From Fulvia fulva (Eukaryota; Ascomycota; Dothideomycetes; Mycosphaerellales; Mycosphaerellaceae): DNA of 64,000 nt. The notes under the pieces were generated by a model. That model was not told the origin of the DNA. It saw only the letters and a list, made by a program, of their open reading frames with translations, and did not search any database. Made by a program: the position numbers and the translations under genes. The stretch covers positions 3,100,001-3,164,000 of the forward strand of contig NC_063017.1 of NCBI RefSeq assembly GCF_020509005.1, in the 5' to 3' direction. Within the stretch, counting starts at the first letter, position 1, and every line of letters begins with the position of its first letter. Below are positions 32,197 through 41,996 of this stretch, one piece after another.

Positions 32197-32511
32197 ATGC
32201 GCCAGCAAGAAAATCCGACTACGGATCCTCCAGAATCAGAACCAGAGATGGACGAGAAGTTCGACACGAGAGACCTGGAGTCGGGGCCGCCACCTTATGG
32301 TTCATGCGACCAGAATGGTGTTCCAGCGTATTGCCACTCCTGCACCGACCAAAGCAGCAGGTTCCAAGAGGACAATATAGACGACGAGGACCCCGAGAAC
32401 GAACACAAGCGTGGGTGGGAGTTTCGTGTTGTGTTGCTCGTTGCCTACGTTGTTATTGCCTTGGTTATCTTCACGCTTCTGCACACCGCTCCGACTCCCA
32501 GCAATGCCTAG
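32197..32511 (+). CDS. Small single-pass membrane protein with PPPY motif, hypothetical
   Basis: 104 residues from ATG 32197. A second in-frame ATG is at 32248. The N-terminal part is acidic and disordered and contains LESGPPPYGSC, where PPPY is the classic binding motif for WW domains such as those of Rsp5-type ubiquitin ligases. Four cysteines follow in GSCDQNGVPAYCHSC. After an acidic stretch comes KRGWEFRVVLLVAYVVIALV, which begins a single transmembrane segment (about residues 74-95), and then a short tail. It mirrors the divergent neighbour at 30741-31184 in layout though not in sequence. No function is assigned. Confidence 0.6.
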   Translation: MRQQENPTTDPPESEPEMDEKFDTRDLESGPPPYGSCDQNGVPAYCHSCTDQSSRFQEDNIDDEDPENEHKRGWEFRVVLLVAYVVIALVIFTLLHTAPTPSNA

Positions 32512-32673
32512 TGAAATGGTCCTTCCGGGTCTTCGGCTACAGATGTGAGGTCCTGGTAGGGGCCGCAAGCTGGACCGAGATTGTAAGGCGATGCCTGCGA
32601 AAGACCGAGAGCCCATGCTAACTACTTGTACCATGACAGATGGAAGGCGAACTTTTGATCTCGGCCAATGGTG

Positions 32674-33051
32674 CTAGAAGGCTGTCCAGCGGAGGAGAGG
32701 AACGTTTTGGCAAACTTGAGCAAGGTCCTGTGGCTCTTCACGCCCAGCGTTGGAAGGTTCGGCAACTTCAACAGGGCGTCGAGGTAGTGACATAGCCAAC
32801 AGAAGAGCACCTGTGAGCACGACTGTGGTCTTCTTGCTCCGTAGGATTGAATTGATGTTGAACACTGGAGACTTTCTGTAGACATCCAGGGTTTTCTGCT
32901 TTTGTTTGTACCGCCGATAGCCAGACACCATGCCAGCAGTAGCTCCATTCACGATGACGAACTGTACTGCAGATGAACGCACATACTCCCAGGGTGTAGG
33001 TTTCTTCTTCCGCGGGGTAGGAGGGTATGTTGCCGCCATGGACGATGCCAT
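32674..33051 (-). CDS. Hypothetical small membrane protein
   Basis: 125 residues from ATG 33051 (ATG 33039 is an alternative). The start is MASSMAATYPPTPRKKKPTP, basic and without acidic residues, followed by WEYVRSSAVQFVIVNGATAG and a second hydrophobic segment KKTTVVLTGALLLAMSLPRR near residue 75-90. This could be a mitochondrial or endomembrane protein. I do not recognise the family. Single exon as modelled. Confidence 0.5.
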   Translation of the reverse strand: MASSMAATYPPTPRKKKPTPWEYVRSSAVQFVIVNGATAGMVSGYRRYKQKQKTLDVYRKSPVFNINSILRSKKTTVVLTGALLLAMSLPRRPVEVAEPSNAGREEPQDLAQVCQNVPLLRWTAF

Positions 33052-33300
33052 TGGAGTGATGTTTGGAGCAAGATTGAGTTTGAGTTGTGATTCCCCTGCA
33101 GCCTGCAGGGCAACGCACTCAGCTCCACACTGACACCTCTGTTCGACACCTCCCGAGACAGCGAGACACCGACGACGATACACTGAGCTCACTGAGACGT
33201 GCAAGACGCACGTATCAATTGCTAGAGTGAGGAGGCCACGACATTGATATAAGCCATATCCGGACGCCTACACTTGCGCATTGAGAGCACGACCCGCACG

Positions 33301-34314
33301 ATGCAGGCATTCCATAAACTCGCCGGAGTGCAAGAGGCATCCGATGCTGGCGCGCAGCCCGCAGCTCCAGTGCCAGCTCGCACGAACAAGGAGCCCCCGC
33401 GACCACCACCCATACCGCAGGACGAAGTGGGCGACGTCGACGCGAACAGCAACCGAAGCAGCGCGAAACGAGCTTCCATCCCCCTCAACCGCCGGCCCTC
33501 GCAGAAGTCGATGCGCTCCCACCGATCCAAGAAGAGCTTCGCATCACAACGGAGTACCTTGCAGCACGAGATCCCCATAGCAGTTGACCTCTCCGCCTAC
33601 CCGCCCTCACCACGACCAAACCAACGATTCGACCAGAGCATTGCCGGCACACAGAACCACGTCCCTCCCCGAGCATCAATTGGAAGCCGCAACGATGGTC
33701 AAGATGCCGGCGACGTGGATGACCTCTCAGAAGAGTTCCAATGGGGACCCTCGCACCCCTGCTTCCCACACCCCAACCCTCACTCCGCGCCGGATAGCGA
33801 AGAGCGCGCGACCACGCGAGTGATTAGGGTCAAACGCGACTGGCTTGCCGCCGGAGATCTGTATCCTCAGTATGCAAACCTGTACCCTGAGATCCTCGAT
33901 CCACTAGTCGTGGACAGCGAGTTTAGATCGCTCGTTACTAGCATCAACACTATCCTACAAAACGCACTTTCGCCATACACAACGCGCGCGTGGGTTGACA
34001 GCATCTTGGGCGTGGTGACGGGATACTTTTGGGAAGACATGGGCTGGACGGGCGCGAAGAAGGGCGGAAAAGAGCTGCAGAGGTTTTTGGATGGGTGGAA
34101 TATGGATAGGGAGAGGGAGGAGAGGGATGTGAGAGTGGTGCAATTGAGGAAGACGGGTTTCATGAGCTTGGATTTTGTGATACCTGATCCGGGAATTGAT
34201 CAGCCTAATGACCAGAGTGGGGGTGAAGAGGAGGAAGAAGATGTGCAGGGCGATGGGCAGGACATGGGAGATGCGCTCAGGGACGGTGGTGGTGGAATTG
34301 GGCCTGCTGAGTGA
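33301..34314 (+). CDS. Erf4-like subunit of the Ras palmitoyltransferase complex
   Basis: 337 residues from ATG 33301 (MQAFHKLAG). The frame is open upstream to another ATG at 33274. In yeast Erf4/Shr5 partners the DHHC enzyme Erf2 at the endoplasmic reticulum to palmitoylate Ras. The conserved Golgin-A7/ERF4 domain is at about residues 170-275: RVIRVKRDWLAAGDLYPQYA, FRSLVTSINTILQNALSPYT, and SILGVVTGYFWEDMGW. The N-terminal 165 residues are Pro/Ser/Arg-rich and likely disordered, and the C-terminal 50 are acidic and Gly-rich. Both are usual in filamentous fungi. Single exon. Confidence 0.9.
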   Translation: MQAFHKLAGVQEASDAGAQPAAPVPARTNKEPPRPPPIPQDEVGDVDANSNRSSAKRASIPLNRRPSQKSMRSHRSKKSFASQRSTLQHEIPIAVDLSAYPPSPRPNQRFDQSIAGTQNHVPPRASIGSRNDGQDAGDVDDLSEEFQWGPSHPCFPHPNPHSAPDSEERATTRVIRVKRDWLAAGDLYPQYANLYPEILDPLVVDSEFRSLVTSINTILQNALSPYTTRAWVDSILGVVTGYFWEDMGWTGAKKGGKELQRFLDGWNMDREREERDVRVVQLRKTGFMSLDFVIPDPGIDQPNDQSGGEEEEEDVQGDGQDMGDALRDGGGGIGPAE

Positions 34315-36507
34315 AGAGATTGCTAGGTTGTATCGTTGCAGCGAGGCATTGATTGAGACAGGAGGACGCAGACAGCACTTGCAGGACTTGTACATTTCAT
34401 ACGGTATGTACACTATTGAGATTCCCAGCTGAGCAGAAGATAGCTATTTGTGCGCGATAATGTACTTTCACGACCGCGCCATCTCTGTGAGCAAAAAGAA
34501 CAGTCGCTGTAGCGAACAGGTCGAGTCAGTCGAGCTCGCAAGCATGATGCGTTACGCATCGTAAATCCTGCCATGCTCCACGTCCAGCCGGTCCATGCCT
34601 TACAACATAACAGCCCAGCCATACCACTCGACTACAGCGACTGTCAACGTTCACACGACTCCCAATGCAACATAGCATTTCACTTCAGCTCGATTGTACT
34701 CTAAAGCGATACGAAAGACCCCAGTCAGCCGAGGTGAAGCAGTACTTCCACAGTTGACCTCGACGTGAATCTCCGCGTCCGAGGAATCGCGAGCCGCCCT
34801 ACCACTCGACTAAGCGTGATCGTCGACGGAGCAAGAATCTAATGGATGATATACGAGATGTCCGAGGAAGGCTTGCGACATACCTATCATGCCTTCAGCT
34901 GGAGCAGAGACGGCGTTACATAGGGGACGGAGAGGCCGGAGGAAATAACAGCCATCAGCTAGCGTCCTCCAGAAAGCGTCCAGTGGAGAGTTCGCTGTCC
35001 TAGCTGATCGTGGACTACGCAAGGCTGCAGACTTCTTAGCGACTGTTCAGCAGCATCGCAGCTGCAAGGACACGTCCGCAAGACTGGGACGCTAGTGCAG
35101 GGCCGTATATTGTCTGAGACGAATGTCCCAACTACAGTACTTTGCTCTTTTGACGTTGCCTTTCGCGACATCACGACCACTCACGACCACTCCGGCACCG
35201 CTCCGGAGCAACATGAGCTAGTGCCGAGACTATCTGGTGCAATCAGCAACATGGCAATACAGCGTTCCAAGGCTTTGGGTCAGGAGGTGGGAGAGGTTCC
35301 ATTGCGCAGTCCGCTGCTGCCTAATGACATGAGCTAGCGTCGAGACAAATTCACACAATCAACAGCGTGATAGTAAGCGTTCCGGAGTCTTGGGTCAGCG
35401 GGTAAGCAATGCAATGTACCACTGTACTGGAGTCGACCTCTACTATGCTGACGTACATCCTGATGACATGAGCTAGCGCTTCAGCACTTGCGGTCAATAG
35501 ATGCCTCCACGAATTGGGGAGTCAGCTTTCTGTATCGAGGTGGCTGGACCGCAACTTGGTTGACAGGAATTTTGGCAGCTGCCAGGACGGGTGCGTAATT
35601 GGCCACTGACAGACGGGTGGCATTTACTGCGTCCATGTGGATCCTATGTACCGGATTTCGAACATTGTCATTGCTGCGTTCCTTGACGTCGCTACATACA
35701 CGGATGTAGTAGAGGGCTCTGAATGACGCTGATAGCGTGCAGAACTTTGACCCAAGGGCTCTTGACAAGAAAGGTGGCCGCAGCGCTTCAGATGGCGACA
35801 ATGATTAGAACCTACACGAACCGCTCAGGGCACCGTCAGCCGAAGCAATTTAGTCGAGAGAGGCGCGTCGTGCAGCGCTTCCGCTTCTACGTTTGCAGCT
35901 ATTGCTACGCTACGAGAGCACTGTCGTAGCTACCTGAAGAAGTGACTCTATAGTTGTGCAAGCGGCCACCTCTTTTGTCAGGAGCCATCGAGCGTCGTCG
36001 GTGCCTCGATTCCTGGAGTCACCCTTGGCCGCGCGCCTTCGAATGCATGCAAGGAGAAAGCCAGTGTAGTACGAAATGACATGTCCTCAGTCGCGAGCGA
36101 GCATAGTGAGTCCGGTCATTGCATACGATGCGGTGACGGTGGGTGTGGTTGGGAGTTGTGCAATCAAGAAGACCCGTAATTTGATCTTCAACGTAAAGCA
36201 AGGCATTTGTGGTCATTTTTGTGGGTCAATTGACCCGGCGAGATCGTGTTAGCAATTAGGAAGATCTGCTCAGTGCCCCCCCCCCCTGTGAAGATCTGCT
36301 CCTTGCAACAAGCAATCGCTCTTCATCAGCAGGACCAGTGGCCGTGCCACTCACAGCATGCACCACATGTACATCGATATTTTCGTGTTAGAGCTGGTTT
36401 GTGGAGGGTCGCTCTTCATCAATCATTTGAAGAACGCTATTGGCGGCACCTACGATCTCTTGACACGAACCTCTCTCCTCAGTCCCCCGAGCCATACGGA
36501 GACCACA
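34315..36507. other. 2.2-kb gene-poor region with degenerate tandem duplications
   Basis: No gene is supported. Contains three copies of the acatgagctag motif (35211, 35328, 35466) and a C10+ run near 36275. The last few hundred bases are the promoter of the RBR ligase. A reading frame continuous with the ligase opens at 36358. Confidence 0.5.
35205..35480. repeat. Degenerate tandem duplication, units of 117 and 138 bp
   Basis: The motif acatgagctag starts at 35211, 35328 and 35466. The first two copies also share gcgttcc-rg-yttgggtcag further in. Similarity outside these blocks is low, so the duplication is old. Confidence 0.55.
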
Positions 36508-38070
36508 ATGGAACGGTACGACTGCATCAGCTGCGCGAATACCAAATTCGGTCGTCCCTACACCATCGCCAACGACAGAGTCTGCGGCGACTGCCTCGTC
36601 CACATTTTCGACGAGGCCGTCGAACAGGAAGCACGTTTTCCGCCAAAATGGGGCGATACCGAGCTCGATCCTGAGAAGTTCCCCAACGTGCTCAATCCTC
36701 GGTATATGCAACGCTATACCCAGCGCAAGGAAGAATGGAGCATCGAAGCGCGGGATCGTATATACTGCAACGCCCGAGGAGCGGCAGGAACCTGTGGCAC
36801 CTTCCTAGGCAACAGATCGGCGCAGTTGACACTAGTGCGGTGTACGAAGTGTCAGGCCTGGACGTGTCGACATTGCCGTGAACTTGTTGCTAGTGGACGT
36901 AATGCCAATCATCACTGCGACCCGAACGTTGAGCGGCGGGAGCGAGCGCGAGCTTTCGAAGGCCTTGAGAAGGGGAAGGACTATCAAAAGTGCCCGCGCT
37001 GCGGACAAGAGTGGGCCCTTCATGATGGATGTAATCACATGCAGTGTGACGACGACGCATGCAAGGCGTGGTTTTGCTACCTTTGTGGGGTCGAATGCGA
37101 CGAGACCTACGACCACTTCAGTAACAGGCCTGGCGATGGGAAATGTCAGGTATTTCCAGCGAACGGTGCCAACCAGGAGAACGGGGCACCACGGCCGAAC
37201 CATGAGTTGATGGCTGATCTGCAGGGTTTTTTCGGACCGGGAGGCCACATCAGGCCTGAATTGCTGCAGCGTCAAGAAGATCTGATGAGAGACTTTGTCG
37301 GCGCAGGACCTGCTCGTCAATTTGGACAGGCTCCTGCTCCTTGGCGAGACCAAGCTCCACACGCTGGACTTCAAAATCCCTTTGCTGCTCTCGAAGGGGG
37401 CGCACAGAATCAGGGGCCAGACCAGGAAGGCGGAGGTGGACAGGCGCTTGTACTATACCAAGGCAATAGGCAAGACCAGGCGGCTGATCGAAGGCCTGTG
37501 CCACCAGCGGGAGGTGCTGTGCCGTTAGACGATCGACTAGCTGATGTCCTTGATAGACTTGAGGCGGCCGCCCTCAGGACATCGGCGTTACTCGAGTTCT
37601 ACCATGGCGGTTACGAGGAGCAGTATTTGATCCAAGCACGAATTTTGCGGGCCCAAGTGCAAGAAGGACGAAGGCTCGCACAGCAATCAGTTGAAGCACA
37701 GGCGGAGCAGCTGGACGGGGCCACGCGTCAGTATCAACATCTGGCCGATCTAGCAGCTCAGGGAAGCGAATTGCTTCAGGTCGCTCTCTCACTGCCTCTC
37801 TGGAATCGATGGATCGTCGGTAATATGCACGATCCTAGGCTGAAGAACATCTCTGACGTGGCCGATGCCGCACGTCCTGGAGGCCTGTTCGAGCAGCACC
37901 CTGAAATCGGGGAACAACACCTCCCTGGCGAGCTCAGAGGACTTCTTGGCCAAGCTTATGGCGCTGGACATGGCCCACAAGCAGGATTCGCACCTGCCCA
38001 ACAGCCTGAAGGCCAGTTTGACCAAAGAAACTTGTTCTTTCAGCAAGCTGCGCTAAACTTTGGTCAATAG
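36508..38070 (+). CDS. RBR-type (IBR/RING2) E3 ubiquitin ligase
   Basis: 520 residues from ATG 36508 (MERYDCISC). The frame is open to ATG 36358, which would add 50 residues. It begins with a CxxC pair and CGDC at 26-29. Next come CNARGAAGTCGTFLG (87-101) and RCTKCQAWTCRHC (111-123), an IBR-like zinc domain. Then CPRCGQEWALHDGCNHMQC (162-180) and CKAWFCYLCG match RING2, where the cysteine in DGCNHM is the thioester-forming catalytic residue of RBR ligases. The C-terminal 300 residues are Gln/Ala/Gly-rich with a coiled-coil stretch (about 380-450) and no known domain. A canonical RING1 is not obvious, so the N-terminal zinc module is atypical. Substrates are unknown. Confidence 0.87.
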   Translation: MERYDCISCANTKFGRPYTIANDRVCGDCLVHIFDEAVEQEARFPPKWGDTELDPEKFPNVLNPRYMQRYTQRKEEWSIEARDRIYCNARGAAGTCGTFLGNRSAQLTLVRCTKCQAWTCRHCRELVASGRNANHHCDPNVERRERARAFEGLEKGKDYQKCPRCGQEWALHDGCNHMQCDDDACKAWFCYLCGVECDETYDHFSNRPGDGKCQVFPANGANQENGAPRPNHELMADLQGFFGPGGHIRPELLQRQEDLMRDFVGAGPARQFGQAPAPWRDQAPHAGLQNPFAALEGGAQNQGPDQEGGGGQALVLYQGNRQDQAADRRPVPPAGGAVPLDDRLADVLDRLEAAALRTSALLEFYHGGYEEQYLIQARILRAQVQEGRRLAQQSVEAQAEQLDGATRQYQHLADLAAQGSELLQVALSLPLWNRWIVGNMHDPRLKNISDVADAARPGGLFEQHPEIGEQHLPGELRGLLGQAYGAGHGPQAGFAPAQQPEGQFDQRNLFFQQAALNFGQ

Positions 38071-38168
38071 CATGGCGGTCTTCGAGACCTGTTCCCCGCA
38101 GGCCTTGCGCAGGGCTGGGGGATAAGACGTCGTTAGACCATAGTCTTCACGACCAGCAGTGCGGCTAT

Positions 38169-39998
38169 TCATCTCTGGATACCGACAACGACCAAGTTCC
38201 TCGGGCTGAACTTGTAGTCAAACACTGGCTCGACCCACGCCTCTTGCACCGCGTCTTGCTCTTTCAGCCAGAGCCATCTATCAACGACAATAGTTGCTTC
38301 GATAACGCCTGCAGAGAACGCCATCAAGCTCCAGATGACGCTCAAATCCTTCTTGCCGCTTTGATACTGTTTTTCGTAGTTCTCAATCTCAAGATCTGTA
38401 ATGTCACCCATCTTCTCTTTGAACACGTCTCCTTGTTCCGAATCGATAGTGAGCTTTTCCAATGCTCCCCGGACGTAGGTAGTGAAGCTGTCGTAACATG
38501 ACTTTCGCAAGCTACCGATCACAATAGGTGTACCTCCACTGCTGTGACCGGCGGGACTGCGACTGCCGGCGCCTTCCAGTGTAGGTGGGCTGACGACACC
38601 ACGATCCATGAAGATCCTTTGAAGCAGAGCACGATAGAAATGGCGCGTGAAGAAGGACTCGCTGTCCTTGGGCCCCCAATTTCCTGGTGCTTGGACCGCC
38701 ATCATGCGAGATGTGATGTTGAGTCGTACGCCTTTGTCAGAATTATTTGCATCGTCTTCGTTGTAGTAATTGCACAGCCGCGAAGACATTGGAAACCCAT
38801 GAGGATCGCACGCTTCACCAGCCTTCGCAAGACGAGGATGCTCGTGTGTCGTCGGTCGCAGTTCTGGCAGCTTGTACGTTGCCGGTCCGAGACGTTCGGT
38901 CACCAGGTTGTAACAGCAGCCAACCATTGCCACAGCCTTGACCTCGTCGTTCAAGAGCAGAGAGCGAAGACCATGGTGTACTAGATTGCCGCATGAATGG
39001 AGAGACATGACCATGAGGTTCGTCTTGCTCGCAGGAATGCTTGAAATTACGCCAGACAGGTCACCATCCTGTATACGATGCTCCACATACTGAATCTTGC
39101 CAGATCCGGCAGTAGGAACCTCGACCGTGGGTGCTGACGTCGCATCATCTGCACTCGAATCTAGTGGCGTCGGCAGGCTGACTGGTGCAACTGGCTTGGG
39201 CTCAGGTTCTGATCCAGGTCCTTCGCGACCTTCTCTGAATGCTTTCTTGTTCCTCATCAGCTTCTGCTTCTCTGTGAGCTTAGCGAAGACGTCAAGTTCT
39301 TTGGCTCGCTCGGCATTGGCTTGCTTGCTCTCTACTGCGATGATGTTCTGATTGTACGGCTCACTAGCCAATGCTCGACCAAGATAGTTCTGACCTGACC
39401 CGAAGTCCACAAGATGGCTGATGGATCCGTCCTTATGTTGCGCGATGTCTGTAGTCAACTTGTTGAGGTACCAGGCAAAGAGCCCAACTTCATGCACTTT
39501 CTTCACATTCATGCCGACAGCTACGTGCCTTGCCAACTTCTGCGTCGGCTTCATGGCTCTGTTCCGTGAACACTGCGAGCCGCCTGGCTCTCTGTCGAGC
39601 AGGTGCTTCCGTACTGTTCGGATGTAGTCCAACAGAGTCTCGGGAGGAAGGGGTCCATCCCTCCACGAAGGAGACTGTTGCGACTGCGTTACATTGAATG
39701 TAGATAAGTCCTCTCGCATCAGTAGATCCAAGATGTCCATTACATCGTGCGCTGTAAAGAAGTCCCTCCAGTCCTGCGGCAAGATCCTTGAGTATAGACT
39801 CGGGGTGCTTGTGAAGAAGTCGAGAATATGCACACCACCGCACAAGTTTCGCAACATGCCATTGGTACCAACGAAGTCCAAGAGGGAGTCCACATACTGC
39901 GCTGTGCTGGAGAAAGCATCGGTATGTGGTAATGGGTTTTCCGGGCCAATCTTTTCTTGAGGCATGGCTGGTCTTGGGTCGGCTTCAGCCATGTTCAA
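38169..39998 (-). CDS. METTL25/RRNAD1-like methyltransferase-domain protein
   Basis: Single exon, 609 residues. Starts MNMAEADPRPAM (a second Met at residue 3). The middle carries LVDFGSGQNYLGRALA near residue 195, a Rossmann SAM-binding motif I, followed by an acidic beta-2 end (IIAVESKQANAERAK). After a disordered insert (about 260-310) come LMVMSLHSCGNLVHHGLRSL and AVAMVGCCYNLVTERLG, the signature of the METTL25/Methyltransf_32 family, whose C-terminal part includes SSRLCNYYNED and ITSRMMAVQAPGNW. Length fits the family. The natural substrate in fungi is not established from sequence. The gene looks intact. Confidence 0.88.
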   Translation of the reverse strand: MNMAEADPRPAMPQEKIGPENPLPHTDAFSSTAQYVDSLLDFVGTNGMLRNLCGGVHILDFFTSTPSLYSRILPQDWRDFFTAHDVMDILDLLMREDLSTFNVTQSQQSPSWRDGPLPPETLLDYIRTVRKHLLDREPGGSQCSRNRAMKPTQKLARHVAVGMNVKKVHEVGLFAWYLNKLTTDIAQHKDGSISHLVDFGSGQNYLGRALASEPYNQNIIAVESKQANAERAKELDVFAKLTEKQKLMRNKKAFREGREGPGSEPEPKPVAPVSLPTPLDSSADDATSAPTVEVPTAGSGKIQYVEHRIQDGDLSGVISSIPASKTNLMVMSLHSCGNLVHHGLRSLLLNDEVKAVAMVGCCYNLVTERLGPATYKLPELRPTTHEHPRLAKAGEACDPHGFPMSSRLCNYYNEDDANNSDKGVRLNITSRMMAVQAPGNWGPKDSESFFTRHFYRALLQRIFMDRGVVSPPTLEGAGSRSPAGHSSGGTPIVIGSLRKSCYDSFTTYVRGALEKLTIDSEQGDVFKEKMGDITDLEIENYEKQYQSGKKDLSVIWSLMAFSAGVIEATIVVDRWLWLKEQDAVQEAWVEPVFDYKFSPRNLVVVGIQR

Positions 39999-40333
39999 GG
40001 ATCGTCTTTATTCTTTGATGGTCGGATCTGCTCTCCTGCATGACCCAACGAACACACCCGTAGTGACTCAGGCGATGTTGCTATGTCAAGAGTCAGAAAT
40101 TCATGTGAAGCGCGTCTCTAGCGCGACTGGATTGGAAGTGTGGCGCAGCTCATCGCGCCTACCCCTGCGCACTGGTGTGAGATCGCTGACAATCTGCATA
40201 TCCATACATGTACCGTTGCATTGCCATCCTTCTTGATCGATCGAAGCGGATGATAAGGCATCGGAGCTTTCGATTCAGAGTGTAGTCTCAAGTCCAGGAG
40301 CAGGCCTCTTCACCACAGGAATCCAATACAGCC
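39999..40333. promoter_or_regulatory. Divergent intergenic region (METTL25-like / TLG1)
   Basis: 335 bp between two divergent start codons. No specific element was assigned. Confidence 0.45.
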
Positions 40334-41092
40334 ATGTCGGACGACCCCTTCCTTGCGGCTCAGGCTGATGTTCTATCACTACTGGACCAGACTCGATCAC
40401 AGCTCAAGTCTTACCTGCGCATACGATCCACAAGCTCCGCCTCGCCTGAACTGGTTGAAGCGCGGCAAGAACTAGAATCGACCCTCACAGACCTTTCCGC
40501 AGACCTCCAAGACTTGGTCGATAGTGTGAAAGCTGTAGAAGGCGACCCCTACCGCTATGGCCTCGACGTTGCAGAAGTTGGTCGTCGCCGAAGGTTGGTA
40601 CAGGATGTCGCGAAGGAGGTTGAAGATATGCACCAGCAGCTCAATGCGACGGCAGCACAGGCAGATGCACACCTGGCACATCCGGACAATTTCGCGGTGG
40701 ACGCAGACGACATGGGCGATGAGTACGGCGAGTGGGAAGAGCAGCGACAGATGGAGATCATGCACGAGCAAGATGAGGCACTAGATGGGGTGTTCCAGAC
40801 TGTGGGCAACTTGCGCATGCAGGCAGACGCCATGGGCAGAGAGCTTGAAGAGCAGGCTGAGCTGTTGGAAGATACGGAGAACATCACCGATCGAGTCACT
40901 GGGAAGCTCGAGACTGGCATGAAGAAAATCCGATATGTGATTGAGAAGAATGAAGGTAAGCAATTGATATGTTGTGGTGATGGCGTTCGCAAGTCGGAAC
41001 TGACTTGCTTTGCAGACAAGTATTCGAGTTGCTGCATTGCAGCACTGATCTTCGTTTTGATCCTTCTGCTCATACTGGTCATCGTTCTATGA
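40334..41092 (+). CDS. TLG1: t-SNARE of the Tlg1/syntaxin-6 family
   Basis: Tail-anchored SNARE for endosome-to-Golgi fusion. Exons 40334-40955 and 41016-41092 give 232 residues. The N terminus (DPFLAAQADVLSLLDQTRSQ) fits the syntaxin-6 N-terminal helical domain. The SNARE motif is near 135-205 (QMEIMHEQDEALDGVFQTVG) with its central glutamine, and the tail is one membrane anchor (CCIAALIFVLILLLILVIVL). The 60-nt intron (gtaagc...tgcag) splits the sequence just before the anchor. It is a multiple of three without a stop, so retention would insert 20 residues before the anchor. Splicing restores the usual KNEDKY junction. Confidence 0.92.
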   Translation: MSDDPFLAAQADVLSLLDQTRSQLKSYLRIRSTSSASPELVEARQELESTLTDLSADLQDLVDSVKAVEGDPYRYGLDVAEVGRRRRLVQDVAKEVEDMHQQLNATAAQADAHLAHPDNFAVDADDMGDEYGEWEEQRQMEIMHEQDEALDGVFQTVGNLRMQADAMGRELEEQAELLEDTENITDRVTGKLETGMKKIRYVIEKNEGKQLICCGDGVRKSELTCFADKYSSCCIAALIFVLILLLILVIVL

Positions 41093-41277
41093 TCAACAGC
41101 ATCACTTGACAACAACGACCTCAATGCATATGCATACATGTATGCTAGCCCGCTGGCAGCAGCAATCAAGCGAGATCCCTGTTCCTGTGGCGCAGCTCTC
41201 GGCAGCAGCTCACCTCCACTTTCGCCATGTGAGCTCAACTGCAGCATCACCAGCGACGCATTGATATAACGAACAAT

Positions 41278-41875
41278 ATGAATGGGGACAGTGCGTGTTA
41301 TCGGGATCAGTGAAGCCGAGTAATACTGACATGCCATAGGGTCACACCCACTGCTGCAACAGACAGCGTTGAGCGTTAACCCGTTCATCGATCTGCCAAA
41401 GGCACCAACGCTGCCGCATAACTATGCATCGCTACCTTCCACACTGCCTCCCTCGACGTTGAACTCGGCACCGGCGCCTTCGAATCCAGAGCTGCCGGCG
41501 TACGTGACTTCCTCGTCAGGTTTTGCAGCACACCCAAGAACCATCATTGCACAGAACAAGTCTCTCCTCGAGCAGATCGAGAAGCAGCGTAAAGATGCTC
41601 AGAAGCAAGTGCAGAAATGGGAACAGAGCATTAGGGATAGAGAGCTTGCGGAGAAGCGAAGGAAAGCGCCGGGATATCTAGACACTGGCATTGCATTGCT
41701 GCAGCCGGAGAAACCAAAAGCTGAGATGGGTGAAGCAAGTAGCAAGAATCTTATGGATGAGCCTGCTCCCGCCGAGGTTGATGGTGCAGCGCGGCGGGGT
41801 GACAAGGATGGGAGCGATCTGGGTGTGGCAATGGACAGGGCATTCGGAGCTCTGGGAAGAAGCGAGATGGGCTAG
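41278..41875 (+). CDS. Hypothetical coiled-coil protein
   Basis: 182 residues from a 13-nt first exon (41278-41290, MNGD plus one base) and exon 41340-41875. The 49-nt intron has donor gtgcgt, a ctgac branch point and ATAG end. The tiny first exon provides the only ATG, because exon 2 has none near its start. The sequence is Pro-rich to about residue 60, has one coiled coil (ARTIIAQNK-like start, then EKQRKDAQKQVQKWEQSIRD, about 75-115), and a conserved-looking RKAPGYLDTGIALLQPEK. The C terminus is acidic. Not recognised. Confidence 0.6.
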
Positions 41876-41996
41876 CAAACGGCGGTGCAGCAACTCGAGG
41901 ACGTTTCAGCTTGGACCTAGCGGACTCGAGCTTGGTCACCCACCATTGTAGCAATACCAGCGGGGCACGACCAACAATCAGGTCAATGCGGCCACC

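Noticed and set aside
34795..34860. tRNA-like sequence on the reverse strand (tagtcgagtggtag, seen again near 34625)
   Set aside because: Resembles an A box but there is no matching B box or cloverleaf, so no tRNA was called.
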